A stretch of DNA of 64,000 bases from Dendrocalamus latiflorus (GCA_017311315.1 CM029654.1:3851382-3915381); one strand, 5' to 3'. Counted from the stretch's first letter, positions 44,517-57,291 are shown. The notes: generated from the letters alone by a model not told the origin. Numbers and translations are program-made.

Positions 44517-47500
44517 ATGGCCGGGGTCGCCGACGCGCCCCGCCGCACGACGCCCGGGGCCTCCCCCTCCCCTCCCCCTCCCCCTCCCCCTATCGGCGGC
44601 GGCGACCGCAAGCGCGGCCGCTCCTCGCCCGCGCTCCCGCCGCCGCCCCCCGGGCCCCCTCCGCCGGGGCCGCACAGCAAGAGGTACCGGAGGGACGAGG
44701 GCGGCGGGTTCGACCGGCGCCGGCTCGGGGGTGGAGGGTTCGAGCAGGACGACAGGAGGTGAGAGAGCCTTTGGGAATTTTGGTGCGGTGTGGGGAGAGT
44801 TCAGCCTGGTAGCTGAAACGGCCCAATTGGAGCTTACTAGGGTCTTTGCCTGTTTCTGCCAGTCGAAGTTGGTCGTTGCTGATTGGAAATCGTGGTCTTA
44901 GATTGGTTTAGCCGTGACGATTAGATCAACTGTTTAGGTGTAGCGTTGCGGGCTAGCAGCGTGCAGTAGGCGCTGCTGATGCATGCCATTTGCTGTAACA
45001 GTGATTTTAGAATTGGAGCCAAGTGAGGGAAGAGGTTTAAGGTTCATTGTTGTTTCACAATTGTTAGGCCTTTTGTCTAGAAGAACATTGCTTCATCACA
45101 TTGATATTAGGAAATTGATCATATACCCTCCTCTTAGTGGGAAATTGAGAATATACCCTTCTCTAGATTTCAATTGATAATATACCCTTCTCTAGACCAA
45201 TCTCTTGGTAAAATACCCTCTTTTGGCATTTTTGAGCTTTTGTCATCACTTTCTCTAGTCTTCTATATATTTCACCATAGGAAATGACCTTTTTGCCCCC
45301 CTGTGAATAGTTCTCATGCGAGCCTTCCTAGTGCGCATGCATCCCAAACGAAATGCCAAATCCAGTGCAATGCCAAATGAAAATCTAATCTCTGTATAGC
45401 GCATTGCAGCATCAAGTGATTCCCACCACAAAAATGTAATCATTTCTCACGTATTGAATAGCCAAACCACCCCAAGAAAAAATGGAGCAGGAAATCCACC
45501 GTGGCTGGGACTGACCTCGGCATAAAATACCCTCATGCGAGCCTAACCCATTTAAACAGCTCGCATGGGCAAAGAAAAAATGGAGCAGGAAGGCTCGCAT
45601 CAGAACTATTCACAGGGGACAAAAAGGTCATTTCCTATGGTGAAATATATAGAAGACAGGAGAAAGTGATGACAAAAGCTCAAAAATGCCAAAAGAGGGT
45701 ATTTTACCAAGAGATTGGTCTAGAGAAGGGTATATTATCAATTGAAATCTAGAGAAGGGTATACTCTCAATTTCCCACTAAGAGGAGGGTATATGATCAA
45801 TTTCCTCTTGACAATATGGGGATGTTTTTATAGTTCCTATGTTTAGCTCCTGAATCCCAATAACACCGTCTAAAACCGGAGCTTCCTGCAATGACTGTGC
45901 TTACAAGTTCAACCGAAGGCACTGTTAGGGGGTGTTTGGGACTGCTCCACTCCACGTTTTTCAGCTCCGCTCCACGTTTTTTAGCCAAACAGGTTCAGCT
46001 CCACGCACTCTGTTCGAGGAAAAAAAGGTGGAGTTGTGAGAGCACCTAAAGGAGTGCTCTACAAACTCCAGGTTTTTTGTGGAGCTGCTCCACGGTAGAG
46101 TTTGTGGAGCAGAGTTTGTGGAGCAGTCCCAAACACCCCCTTAATAAGCTGACTATTCAAAGGCTCTGATTTTTTTAATATATATGAAGACATGAAGCAA
46201 ACTTATTCGTTGATGTGTTGCAACTAATAGTTATTATGGGCGTATGGTCGCTCTTCACAATACTGGATGTGCTGTTTTGATTTGGAAAGTTTGCTCTTTG
46301 TTGTAACTATGAGCAGAAAAGAAGGAAATTACCTGATGGTCTGGGTGTCTGCTGGTCTCTTGTTTGTTTGTGCTTGCAGCCTTGCACATTGTTTTGAGGG
46401 CCACTGCAGCTTTTGAAGTTTGTTTTGTCTCGTAGGTATGGGAATGATCATGGTGGCATAGGAGGAAGAGGTGGACATGGTGATGAGAGAGGCCAGGGCC
46501 GATACAATCGTGGACCAGGTATGCATTGTTGGATGAGGGGTTGTCCGGTATCCACTAGTTGTCATTTGGTGTGGATGCTAGTAGTTTTAAGTCCCACGTG
46601 AGATTGAAAAGATGTCTGGCTCTGGTTCATTTGCCTCGTATCTTGTACGATTGTCCTGATCTTTGTTGTGACTGTCGAGCATGCAGCATATTGTGGAGTC
46701 CTCAGATTTTATGCTGAATCATAGTAAAGTCAAGTCATGTTTTTTTTAAAAAACTTTTATCTTAAAAGTGTAGCACAGTATAAAAGTGGTTGATAAAAAT
46801 TATAACATATGGGTACATAAATTATTTCTTGTCTACTTGAGTTGCTTGTCGATAGAATTGCTTGTTAATGATGTGCATTTTGCTGTTGTTCCAACATGTT
46901 CTATAGACTGGCTTGATTCTGGACGTGGTGGATGGAATGAAGGCTCAGGGAGCTCTCGTAGGTACATATGTAATTCTGGATTTTCATGTATTTTGATGAT
47001 GTACTTTCTAATTTATTTAGTAGCAAATAAAACCTTCGGAGATGAAACAATTATGAGACTGGTTACATCCTTTGCATTCAGTCCTATACATATTTCAGAA
47101 CTTCTGGTTGGTCCATTGTCGAATTTTATGAGCAAATGAGCTTGTCATAGCTTGAGTGGCAAGCTTTGAATATAAGGCATGTACTTGGAAATTTCTTGTG
47201 CAAACACCATAATGCAAAATTTTAGTGTACTCTACAGGACCTAAACTAAATACTCATGAAAGAGAAAACACCAATCCTTATTCCCATATATTGAGTGATC
47301 AAAGAAGCAACCATCATTGCAAACCACCTCAAGTATGCTAAGTTTTTTCAATCATGTGTGAGTTAAACAGTAAAAAGCATCAATCATCACTGACCTTTTG
47401 AACAGTTATGTATGATTTTCATAGTATTCTTTGTATCTGTTGAGCAATTGAATTGTTTACTGTTCATGATTTACTGTTACATGCTCAAAATAAACAGGAA

Positions 47501-48070
47501 AATGCAATCTTTGACATCTCTCGAGATACCTCCATTAGAATCTGAGCAAATGCATGGTCACATATTGTTTCTTATTATCTATTTACCTTCTTGATTCTTC
47601 AATTGTTTGTGCTCAGAATGTGTAGGTTTGATTCTCAGTGATGTCTTCCTTGCCTAAACAGCTTGTATGGTTTTGTTTTTGAGGTTATTTGATTGCCAGC
47701 ATTGCCACTGCCACACATGAATCACTGATGGTAAAATCAATAGCAAATAAAGCTAGATAATCACACAAATGCCTTTTGCTAAGGAGATAGTAGTTCACTG
47801 TGTTGATGTTTTTGTTTCATCTTTTGTTGGAGCACATTTTACCTTAGATTTGTCAGGCATTACTTCTGTTTTCTTTTTCCTTATACATTATGGGAAGCAA
47901 TCAAAGTGACCAATATTGATACTCTATAGGGAAGGGCTGATGTCTTACAAGCAGTTCATGCAGGAGCTCGAAGATGATGTTTCACCGGTTGAAGCTCAAC
48001 GCAGGTGTGCTAAGCTGAACCTCTTTTCTTTGAACTGTGAATTTCTGGCAGACCTATATTCAACTACGAC

Positions 48071-48114
<44 letters not shown>

Positions 48115-51081
48115 GTTGAGATAAAAATGTTGTAGCCCTGTTTGTTTTGGCTTTTCAGCTGCTTTTGGCTTCTCTCAGCAATCACTATTCATTAGACTAA
48201 TGTCACAGTCAAAATCCATAAGCCGCAGCCCAAAAGAACATGCCCTAATTCTATTCTGTGCACTGTACTTTCAGTATGTTTAATGTGAAATGTAATTTGA
48301 CATTTCCATTCATTGTGCTAATCTTTAGATATGAAGAGTACAAGTCAGAGTACATCACAACTCAGAAGAAAGCTTACTTTGATCTTCATAAGAATGAAGA
48401 TTGGTAATACTTTTTTTGGATTACATCCTTTTGATGTATCATCTAATGACTAATTTTCTTCAATAACCTTTTAGTGTTGCATTTATTGCTTTCATTGTAG
48501 GTTGAGAAACAAGTACCATCCTACTAACCTTGAGTCTGTTATGGAAAGGTTAGCTATTTTCTTAGTATAATAATGAATGTTATGACATTGTGCTAATGTC
48601 CTTATAATCTCTTTATGTTCCAGTCCATTTAAGTGATAACTATATTATCTTTTGTTGCAAGCAGAAGGAATGAACTTGCAAGAACTACTGCAAATGAGTT
48701 CTTCCAAGAGTTGCAGAGTGGAAGTTTAGACATGTGAGATCCTCTCTCTCACACACACAGAGAGACAAAAACAAAAAAAAACATGAGTTTGTGTTTTACT
48801 TATTTTTATTTGCCAATATGCAGTGGTCCAGGATTGACGAGTTCTGCAGCGAACAAATCTGGAAATAATGGTGGTACAAATTTAGATGATGTGGATGCAA
48901 ATGGAAAAAAAGGGAAACTTGGAAAGGGCCTTGATGATTTATATTATGCTGCTCCCAAGGCTCATCCAGTTAGTTCTGAGGCTCGGCGAATTAGAATTGA
49001 CATTGAACAAGGTCAAGCTCTCATTTGTAAACTTGATTCTGAGAAGGGTATTGAGAACAATGTTCTATCAAGTAGTGATCACGACAAAACAGACAGGGAT
49101 AAATCACATGGTTCAATGGGGCCAATTGTAATAATACGGGGCTCATCTACTGTAAAGGGTCTTGAGGGTGTAGAGTTGTTGGACACTCTTGTTACCTATT
49201 TGTGGCGTATCCATGGTGTGGATTATTATGGCATGTCTGAGACAAATGAGCCCAAAGGCCTAAGGCATGTGAAAGCAGACTCAAGGACGCATAATGGTGG
49301 TAGCTCAAATGCAGCTGAATGGGAGAAGAAACTTGATTCATTTTGGCAAGACAGGATTGAAGGTCAGGATCCATTGGAAATATTGAAAGCAAAGGAGAAG
49401 ATTGATGCAGCTGCTAGTGAAGTGTTGGATCCACATGTGAGAAAAATAAGGGATGAAAAGTATGGATGGAAATATGGTTGTGGAGCCAAGGGCTGCACAA
49501 AGCTTTTCCATGCTCCTGAGTTTGTCCAGAAGCATCTCAAACTCAAGCATGCAGATTTGGTGGTGGAGCTGACATCAAAAGTGAGAGAGGATATTTATTT
49601 TGAGAACTATATGAAGTATGTTTTCTGCATCGTCATTCTTTTGACTGAACTAATGTTTTCTATTGCAAGACAATTATGGGGTATTTTTATCTTGAATGCA
49701 GTGATCCCAAGGCACCTGGCGGAACACCTATCATGCAGCAAGCTGCTCCAGTAAGCCTCATTGCCTTGTTTATATTCGTTTGCAAATTGCCAACTGTTTA
49801 AGTTCCTGTATATTTGTTTGTATTGGCCAATGTTACAGAGGGAAAAAGGCAGACATTGGCCACCAATGGAGAGTCGGCAGAGAGATGAGCGTGGCAATCG
49901 TAGGCTTGACAGAAATGTTGATTCACCAACCCATGATGGATCTAGTGAAAACCCTGATGATTCAATGTATGATTCTTATGGTGATCCGGTTATGCATGGC
50001 ACCTTTCCTCCGGATATTCCTGCTCCTCCAGTGCTGATGCCTGTGCCTGGTGCTGGGTAAGTCTGCAATTTCTGCTTATTGTGCAACACAATGACGTACT
50101 CATTATTGGACATTGGTTCATTCTTCATTGTCATTGCAGCCCACTAGGACCATTTGTTCCTGCACCACCGGAAGTTGCAATGCGTATGTTGAGGGATCAA
50201 GGTGGGCCACCACCTTTTGAGCCAACTGCTGGTCCACGTCCTAGGAAAGCTGGGAGGGGTGGTGGTCCCCCGATGGGTGGTCTATCACCAATCCTTGCTC
50301 CTCCTCTTCCTCCACTTCTGCATGATCCTCGTAAAATACGAAGGTTGATACCTATATATCAATCTCCTTGCACTTGTGTTCCCTAAGCTGTCCACACCAT
50401 GCAATGCAAGATATTTTTTTCAACATTCTGAAACATGGTCAACATAATAAGTATGCTGAATAGTAAACAAAAAAGAACACTGATTATTTGTATCTGGACT
50501 TTTCTTTGATGCCATTGCTTCGTACATTATAATGATGTGCATATTCAGGGCATCTTACTCTCAAGCTGGTAATTGGATTAATTTGGAATTTGTATACCTT
50601 GAAAAATATGACCAAGGTCACAAAGAATTAGATTGCATTAAGCACCTGCAGTCTGAAACATTGTAAACCATGTTCCTAGTATTATTTGTAGAGTGCTTAC
50701 TTTTTTTGAAACCGACTGTGATGTAATTTTGGTGTTTTCAAGTTATAGCTTGTTATTCTGTTTTTAAAGCATTTGCCCTATATGCATTACATGATTACAA
50801 ATATTGTTTCTGTTTTAAGATATTGTTGTTCCCTGCTGCATGTCAGTGTTGCAAAATTTATGGTTCTGCTTAAGCACTGGCCCTTATGTACATGGTTATC
50901 GCTTTTCTGTTTCAAGTTAGCCCTTGTGCTTCATAGTTGAATATTTGTTCTAGATGATATTCCAGATACCTTTTCCTGCCCATTATCTGTTTTTTTCACC
51001 TGTTTTAACCTTGCTTGCAGCTATCAAGACCTTGATGCTCCTGAAGATGAAGTGACTGTTATGGACTATCGAAGCTTGTAG
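44517..51081 (+). CDS. SE: SERRATE/ARS2 zinc-finger protein
   Basis: Nuclear protein that joins the cap-binding complex to pri-miRNA processing by DCL1/HYL1 and to splicing and RNA decay. Twelve exons join in frame: 44517-44758, 46436-46518, 46907-46961, 47930-48004, 48329-48403, 48501-48548, 48665-48733, 48824-49615, 49702-49750, 49839-50056, 50140-50343 and 51021-51081, giving about 656 aa. The N-terminus is Pro/Arg/Gly-rich and disordered (RGRSSPALPPPPPG, KRYRRDE). Then come REGLMSYKQFMQELEDDVSPVEAQRRYEEYKSEY and the SERRATE/Ars2 core. The C2H2 finger YGCGAKGCTKLFHAPEFVQKHLKLKH lies at about residues 430-457. The tail has PPEVAMRMLRDQGG, a Pro-rich stretch and YQDLDAPEDEVTVMDYRSL, the conserved C-terminus. 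Slightly shorter than Arabidopsis SE (720 aa), so an alternative exon could be missed. Intron 1 carries two transposons, intron 4 one MITE, and a MULE-like element ends about 100 bp upstream of the start. Confidence 0.94.
45110..45805. mobile_element. Foldback element with about 215-bp inverted repeats in SERRATE intron 1
   Basis: The left arm (45110-about 45323) and right arm (about 45592-45805) are near-perfect inverted copies. They start GGAAATTGATCATATACCCTC and run through GACCAATCTCTTGGTAAAATACCC to GTGAATAGTTCT and CATGCGAGCC. The spacer contains further GCTCGCAT repeats. No convincing target duplication was found, so class (MULE-like or other foldback) is open. A transcript would form a long hairpin. 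Confidence 0.85.
45928..46140. mobile_element. Tourist-like (PIF/Harbinger) MITE in SERRATE intron 1
   Basis: Ends GGGGGTGTTTGGGACTGCTC and GAGCAGTCCCAAACACCCCC are perfect 20-bp inverted repeats flanked by TTA (45925-45927 and 46141-46143). Interior repeats GCTCCAC/GTGGAGC motifs. Confidence 0.92.
48074..48110. repeat. (CT)n microsatellite in SERRATE intron 4
   Basis: About 18 CT dinucleotides. Confidence 0.95.
48135..48245. mobile_element. Short MITE copy D in SERRATE intron 4
   Basis: Starts GCCCTGTTTGTTTTGGCTTTT, ends AAAAGAACATGCCC, internal AATCACTATTCATTAGACTAA, which is the reverse complement of the core motif of copies A-C. TA flanks both ends. About 111 bp. Confidence 0.6.
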
Positions 51082-51853
51082 AGGCATGCTGTATGATCCT
51101 TTTGTCTCTGGAAAACTGTAGGTAATATTGCGCTGCAACAAGACCTTCGCTCATCGCTAGATTTTACTGTGGAGGAACACAGAAAGGCTTTTGTCTCAAG
51201 TTCTGTTACTTCGCAATGTGTAAAATGAATCACAGCGGATCGAAGCAAGTATCTCATTGCCATTCACCTGGGAACACAAGGATGTGAAGTCTGCACTTCT
51301 CAACAAAAATTGTAGCTCTGTTGATTTATTCCTGCGATGTCCGATCTCTTACATGAGTATGTCCCACCTAGTTACCAAAGGTCTACAAGCCTGCCATGTC
51401 CTGTCCAAATATCCTCTACTGTATATGTACAATTTTATACATGCAAATGGTTTGTAGGTGGAACCTAATGATCGAAACTTCCAGAAGTTCTCGCTTCTGA
51501 ATTCTGATCCATTCCAGTCTGTATATGATTAGGGACATCATATATCATTAATTAATCCATGTACTTTTAATACCCAAACGATAGTTTTGATTTGCTCATA
51601 CAATTTCCATGCGTGTTGGCACGCTCCTCCCAAAGGCTGCTATGGCTGCTGTCAAAAGTCTTGTCTTCACTCCCCGTCTTGACCTGGTCATCATAACTAT
51701 TACAAGAAGAACTAATTTTTATACATTTTAAGAAACAGAATCAAATTTGGCATTTACTACTGGTACTTCTTACTATTACATATTTTTAGAATACTTAGTT
51801 ATTAAGAATGATGATGTTATTGATGATGTCAATATATAGATTATACGGAGATC

Positions 51854-53567
51854 ATGACAAAACCAAAGAAATACGGAGGTTTGGGGTTAAGAGATCTATA
51901 TGCTTTTAACATGGCAATGCTCTCAAAACAAGCATGGAGATTGCTACAGGATCCTGATTCTTCGTGCTGTACGGTGTTGCGGCCTCAGTACTTTGGAGGT
52001 AATGTATTGTCAGCTAAAAATGTGGACGGAATGCCTTATTCTTGGCGAAGTATTCTGAAAGGTGCTGAATTACTGAAGAAGTGTGTGATTAGGAGAGTCG
52101 GCAATGGACAATCTATTCATATTTGGGATGATCCGTGGCTTCCGAGGGGCATTACAAGACGACCATCATCATTTCGGGGTAAGTTGCTGATCTTATTGGT
52201 CCAATTGATGGGAAATGGGACAGTGAGCTTATCTCGCAGATTTTTAGTGAAGATGATGTGCAAGTTATCTGCTCAATCCATCTACGGCAGGACATGGAAG
52301 ATTTCTGGGCATGGTACTATGATCCTAAAGGTTTATTTTCAGTTATTCTGCATACAAAGTTTGCATCGGGTCATTTGGTGATACTGAACAAGGAAGCACT
52401 TCTACTATTCATGGTCCAGCAAATGGTGGTATTGAATGGCAGAAAGTCTGGAAGCTTGATTGCCCGAGGAAAGTACAGATGTTCATTTGGAGATTCCTGC
52501 ATAACAGCTTTCCAATTCGTATGAATATTGCAAGGAGAGGGATGGAATGGATACTTTACGCCCAATGTGCTCCAGACTGAATGAAGACAGTGGCCATCTG
52601 TTCTTCAATTGCAAGTATGCACGTCAACTCAGGAGACTGTTGAATATGGAGGAACATCGATCAGCTATGCCCCAGTGTTGTTCAGCTGTACAGGTAGCAG
52701 ATTGTATGTGGAAGTTGGATGATGCTGTTAGGATTGAGGTAGTCACTTGCCTGTGGTTTATCTGGACCTGCCGAAATAATGTAAATGCTGGAGAACAGAG
52801 GAGAGTACCTGAATCTGCATCAATATTTTTTCGGAAGTTCATATCTGAATTCAGGGGTTTTTTTTTGGTAAGAAGAAATAGGGCGGAATGAAAGTGCAGC
52901 AGAAGTGGTCTGCGCCGGATGGACATTTTTGGATGACAATAAGAAAGGAGGATGGGGCTTCATTATCAGAAACAATATTGGTACAGTGTGTGTGCAGGCT
53001 CAGGTCAGTTGTCTCAGGGAACCTATTCAAGATGAAGCAGAGGCTTGTATCCAGGGGCTGCATATTGCAACGGAGCTGGGTATGGGTCATAGGAGATGTT
53101 CTTTTGGGCTGTATCTGATGGCTTTTGACTACGGTTGATGTTTTTATCTACGTTTTTTGATACGGAAGCGGACGACGGAGAACCGACGCAAATAGCGCAC
53201 ACAATTTTAAGTTCAGAAAGTCATTTGGAGAATCCACTTTAAGATGCCGCTCTGTTTCAGCGTTTAGCCTTTTGACTTTTTAATCTGAAGTCGGCGCTTC
53301 ACACGACGGAGTTTGATCTAGCACCGTGTGGAGTTCTGTTTAGAGAAGCTCGTTTTATGCTTTTAGCCAGTTTCCTGGATGTTAAAAAACTGTTTATTGT
53401 CCTAGAACTTGTAATGGGGCGGCTCATGAGCTGGCCCGGTTTGGAGCTGGTTTAGCGACTGGTGCGGTATTGGCAAGGCCAAGTGTCTGCCTGTGTAACT
53501 GATCAGGTGGCTGCCGATTCTGGGGCAGTCCTGGTTTAATGGAATCATAACATTCCATCTCAAAAAA
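51854..53567 (+). mobile_element. LINE (non-LTR retrotransposon) ORF2 3' remnant
   Basis: The 5' part encodes KYGGLGLRDLYAFNMAMLSKQAWRLLQDPDS, then RRVGNGQSIHIWDDPWLP, the RT-thumb-to-zf-RVT connection of plant LINEs. It is followed by WKLDCPRKVQMFIWRFLHN..PIR and the zf-RVT motif CPMCSRLNEDSGHLFFNCKYAR. An RNase H-like start (GGWGFIIRNNIGTVCVQAQ...DEAEACIQGL) follows near 52940. Frames shift several times. A U-rich 3' tail region ends GGTTTAATGGAATCATAACATTCC.. then an A-tract near 53567. 5'-truncated, dead copy. Confidence 0.82.
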
Positions 53568-54052
53568 GGACATTCTTAATATTCAGGGTCTATCGACGCT
53601 GAAAATTTTAAAATGGTCAGTGGGAAAGGCCAGATAATCACCGTACCTGATGACCTGCATATGGCATGTGAATACGGCGTGGAGCAGTCGGTGTCCGGAT
53701 GATGCCTCAACATCTTTGCCGGGATATCTCCAAAGAAGTAGCATAACAGTACGAGCAGCAGCAGGGCAAAAACTTCCCAATGGCAGTTTTAGAGATATAT
53801 ACAGCAATGTAAGATTGACAAGTCTATAAGATTTTTCCTATTATACCAAGCTCTCATATGTCAAAAGTTCTAAATGAAAAGTATGATCCAAAAGTTCAAT
53901 GCAAAGCCTACTGACGTTTGCTCAATCTTCTTTCTGGAGTAATCACCAACCCAGGTTAATTAGTTCCATACTTCCATCTACAGAATAGCAGAAACGCCAT
54001 CCACATCACAAAGGAAAAGAGGGCGCTTAATGTGCAAGAGAGAGGTCGAGAC
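53568..54052. other. Interval between LINE and copia; possible minus-strand exon
   Basis: On the minus strand, about 53800-53590, one frame reads a hydrophobic run FALLLLVLLCYFFGDIPAKMLRHHPDTDCSTPYSHAICR with GT-type donors (GTACGG) after it. It might be an isolated exon of a membrane peptide gene, but nothing around it supports a full gene. The rest is unassigned. Confidence 0.25.
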
Positions 54053-54369
54053 TGTCAGCCGCCCTTGCTAATCTCTCAAATCTCTAGCTCTCACTTCAAA
54101 TGAAAATGCATACACAGGATGAGACAGATGTTTTGGTGCTGCGTTCACCTTACAAGCTGCAGCTTTTCTTTGTATATTAGACTAATATTTAAAGGGAAAC
54201 TTCAAGAGCTAACAACAGCAGTTTGCACTGACGTGCCATCCCACGATCAGCACTAATGCCTTGCATTAACATGCTTCTAAAAACTGAAAAACTGACCACT
54301 AACTGAAACTGAAAACAGTAATGCCATAATGGCTAACTAAGTAACTGGCACAGGATTATTTCTCCAACA
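54053..54369 (-). repeat. 3' LTR of the copia element
   Basis: Matches 57292-57607 almost base for base; differences include an extra base in the AAAACTGAAAAACTG run and a few substitutions. Lies next to the polypurine tract (54370-54385). Confidence 0.95.
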
Positions 54370-54378
54370 AATCTCCCC

Positions 54379-57274
54379 CTAATCCTGACGCCTTGTGACA
54401 GTCTCCTTGATGCCAATCCTCCTGGTGTCGATGTACTTCGGCGAGCTGCCGCGCCAGTTGACGATGTGCTCCACCTCAGCGAAACTACTTGGTTTTTCGG
54501 CAGCGAGGAGGTAGAGCTCATCTGATTCAAGCTCCACCGGCTCAGAGGTGGCGTTGATGTTGGCGATGCTGCGGTAACGCCATGGAGCGCCAAAATCGTC
54601 ATCGAGGTTCGGGTCCGCTGTGGGGGGCGACACGAATTCCACCTGTGGACTCGGCGGCTCGGAGGGAGATGCCGCTGATTCCGACGGCAACGCACCGGAA
54701 GGCGGTGGGCTTGGTGAAGCAGTGTTGGCATCGACGGGCTGCATCTCATAATGGATCGTGAATGAATCAATCGATGAACCCGTACCTGATTCATGCTCCC
54801 CCCAGTTCCACTTCTTCATTTCGTTGAACACCACGTCGCGTGTGACCCACACGCGTTTGGCGGCGGGATCGTAGACGCGGTAGGCCTTGCTGCCGGGCTC
54901 GTAGCCGAGGAACACCATGGTCTTGCTACGATCCTCCAACTTCTTCATGTGCGACTTCACCACCTTCATGTGCGCCACGCACCCGAACGTGCGGAGATGA
55001 TGCACGGCAGGTGTTCGACCATGCCACACCTTGTATGGAGTCTTGGCGGGGACGCTCTTCGTGGGTGATCGGTTGAGGATGTAGACCGCCGTCGTCACTG
55101 CTTCCCCCCAGAAATCGCCGGGCATGTCCTTCGCCTTCATCATGCATCGCGCCATGGCCACCACCGTCTGGTTGCGACGTTCCACGACGCCGTTCTGTTG
55201 TGGTGAGTAGGGCGCAGTGAGGTGGCGCCCAATCTCCTGCTCAGCGCAGTGAGGTGGCGCCCAATCTCCTGCTCAGCGCAGTAGAGGCCGAACTCTACGG
55301 AGGTGAATTCACCGCCACGGTCAATGCGAAGAACACGCAGCTTGCGGCCGGTCTCGACCTCGACGCCGGCCTTGAAGCACTTGATGGTTGCAAGAGCATC
55401 ACTTTTCGCCGCCAGCAGAAAGAGCCACATGTAGCGGGTTAGATCATCGATCAACAATAGGAAGTACCTCTTGCCGCCATGGGTTGCTGGCGTGATGGGC
55501 CCGCATATATCGCCGTGGATGAGATCGAGGCGCTCCGACGCGCGGTACGCCGCTGCGGCGGGGAACGGTGTTCGCTTCTGCTTGCCGATCAGACAGCTGT
55601 CGCAAACCTGATTTATGCGCTCAAGCTCCGGTAGGCCTCGCGCCATCCTGCGCCGAGTGAGCATGCGAAGCGAATCGAAGTTGAGGTGACCGAAATGCGC
55701 ATACCATGTCCAGGCTTCCTCCATGCCCCTCGCCGCGAGGCAAACGGGCTGTGCAATGTTGACGTTGAGCACATAGAGATGTCCGGCGGTCCGCCGAACC
55801 CGGCATAGCAGCCGGTGTTGAGGGTCGCGAAATGTGAGGATGCCATTCTCGATCTCCGTCTTGCAGTGAGATTCGTCCAGCTGGCCGAGGCTGACGATGT
55901 TGCTGTGGAGGCGCGGGATGTAGTAGACGCCGGTGAGCGCGCAGTGATCGCCGTTCTTGCAGGCGAAGAGCACAGTGCCGCACCCCTCGATGCGGACTCG
56001 CGAGGCGTCGCCGAACTTGACGAAACCGCGCACGCTGGTGTCGAGTTCGGAGAATGCGTTCTGTGCGCCCGTCATATGATTCGATGCGCCGGTGTCCAGT
56101 ATCCATTCTGGATCGACTGGCTCTTCCTCGTCGCGGAGAGTGACAAGGGCGCGCTCCTTGTTTACAACGAGTTCGGCGCCTGCTGGTTCGATGTTGATGG
56201 CGGGAGAGAGATCACAGACCTGAGCCATTAACAACGTGGGCTCGTCTTCGCCCTCATCCTGCTCTGGTTCGGCTTGGAGAAGATTCGCCCGAGCCAACCT
56301 CTCACGATCCCGCTTCGCCTTTCGGCAGTCTTTGGCCCAGTGGCCCAGTTTGCCGCAATAGCGGCATTTGTCCTTGGAGATGTCGTGGCACGCGGCTTGG
56401 GATGGCCCAGACGTTGGTTCCCTGTCTCCCCCGTCACGCCCGCGGCTGCGCCATCCGCGCTGGCGTGAGCGCGACGTGTTCTCGCTGTTTGCAGCAGCGC
56501 GAGAGGTGGACCTGCCGGTCTCCTTGGTGTTGTACGACGACCATTCCTTCTCCGTGAGTAGAACCTGGTCTCCTTCCTCATCGTTCGACTCTCCACGGTC
56601 CTCGACAGCGTGGAGCCGGCCGGTGAGGTCCTTGATGGACAGAGTGCTAAGGTCAACCAAGGTTTTAATTGACAAAGAGATTTGGCGATACCTGCGGGGA
56701 ACAACACGCAGAAGCTTGCGGACCACCTTCTCCTCCGACAACTCCTCCCCAAGGAGGCGAAGGTCGCTGATGACACCCTGGAGCCGGAGACTGAGGTCCT
56801 CCACGTGCTCACCATTTTTGAATCGCATCGACTCAAATGTCTGGCGTAGCTTTGCGCCTTGGATTCACGCACTCGATCCGCCCCAACCCTCATCGCCTTG
56901 AGGGCATCCCAGGCTTCTTTGGCGTTGTCCTTTTCGGCGAGCGGCCGGAGCATTTCCGGAGGCATCGCGCGCAGGATCGCCGAAAGGGCCTGGCGATCTT
57001 CCTGGTATGGCACATCACCGGTGTCAACGACGTCCCACAGGCCTTGAGCCTGCAGGTTGACTCGCATCAACACCGCCCAATCGGAGTAATTTGAGCATGT
57101 GAGCGTGGGGTAGGAGATGGAGCCACTACTCTCCTTCACGACCCGCTGGACAACGAGTTCACGCTGGCCGCCATCGCATCGTTGCGGGCAGCGCGTCGGT
57201 GGGGACGGCGAGCGTCCACGACTGTGTCGTTGCGGTGTACGAGAGTGGCCTACGGCAAGGACGGGGGCCGACAT
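54379..57274 (-). pseudogene. Defective copia Gag-protease-integrase polyprotein
   Basis: The open frames on the minus strand are 57274-56228 (Gag start), 56828-55140 (rest of Gag, CCHC knuckle, protease, integrase N-terminus) and 55185-54379 (integrase C-terminus). Visible motifs are CRYCGKLGHWAKDC (zinc knuckle), WILDTGASNHMTG (protease), a HLNFDSLRML-type H..H..C..C integrase zinc region with CDSCLIGKQKR, and LIHGDICGPITPATHGGKRYFLLLIDD with a later D/E region. One frameshift lies near 56850 in Gag. A second is caused by a 32-bp tandem duplication (55207-55270 region) in integrase. After the integrase C-terminal domain the frame ends in an acidic linker, and there is no YVDD box anywhere. 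Confidence 0.9.
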
Positions 57275-57278
57275 TGTG

Positions 57279-57290
57279 CTCTGATACCAA
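57279..57290 (-). other. Primer-binding site of the copia element
   Basis: Read on the minus strand it is TGGTATCAGAGC, complementary to the 3' end of plant initiator tRNA-Met, one base inside the 5' LTR. Confidence 0.9.
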
Positions 57291-57291
57291 T

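Noticed and set aside
55815..56231. Plus-strand 138-codon ORF across the copia element
   Set aside because: Antisense shadow of the protease/integrase coding frame.
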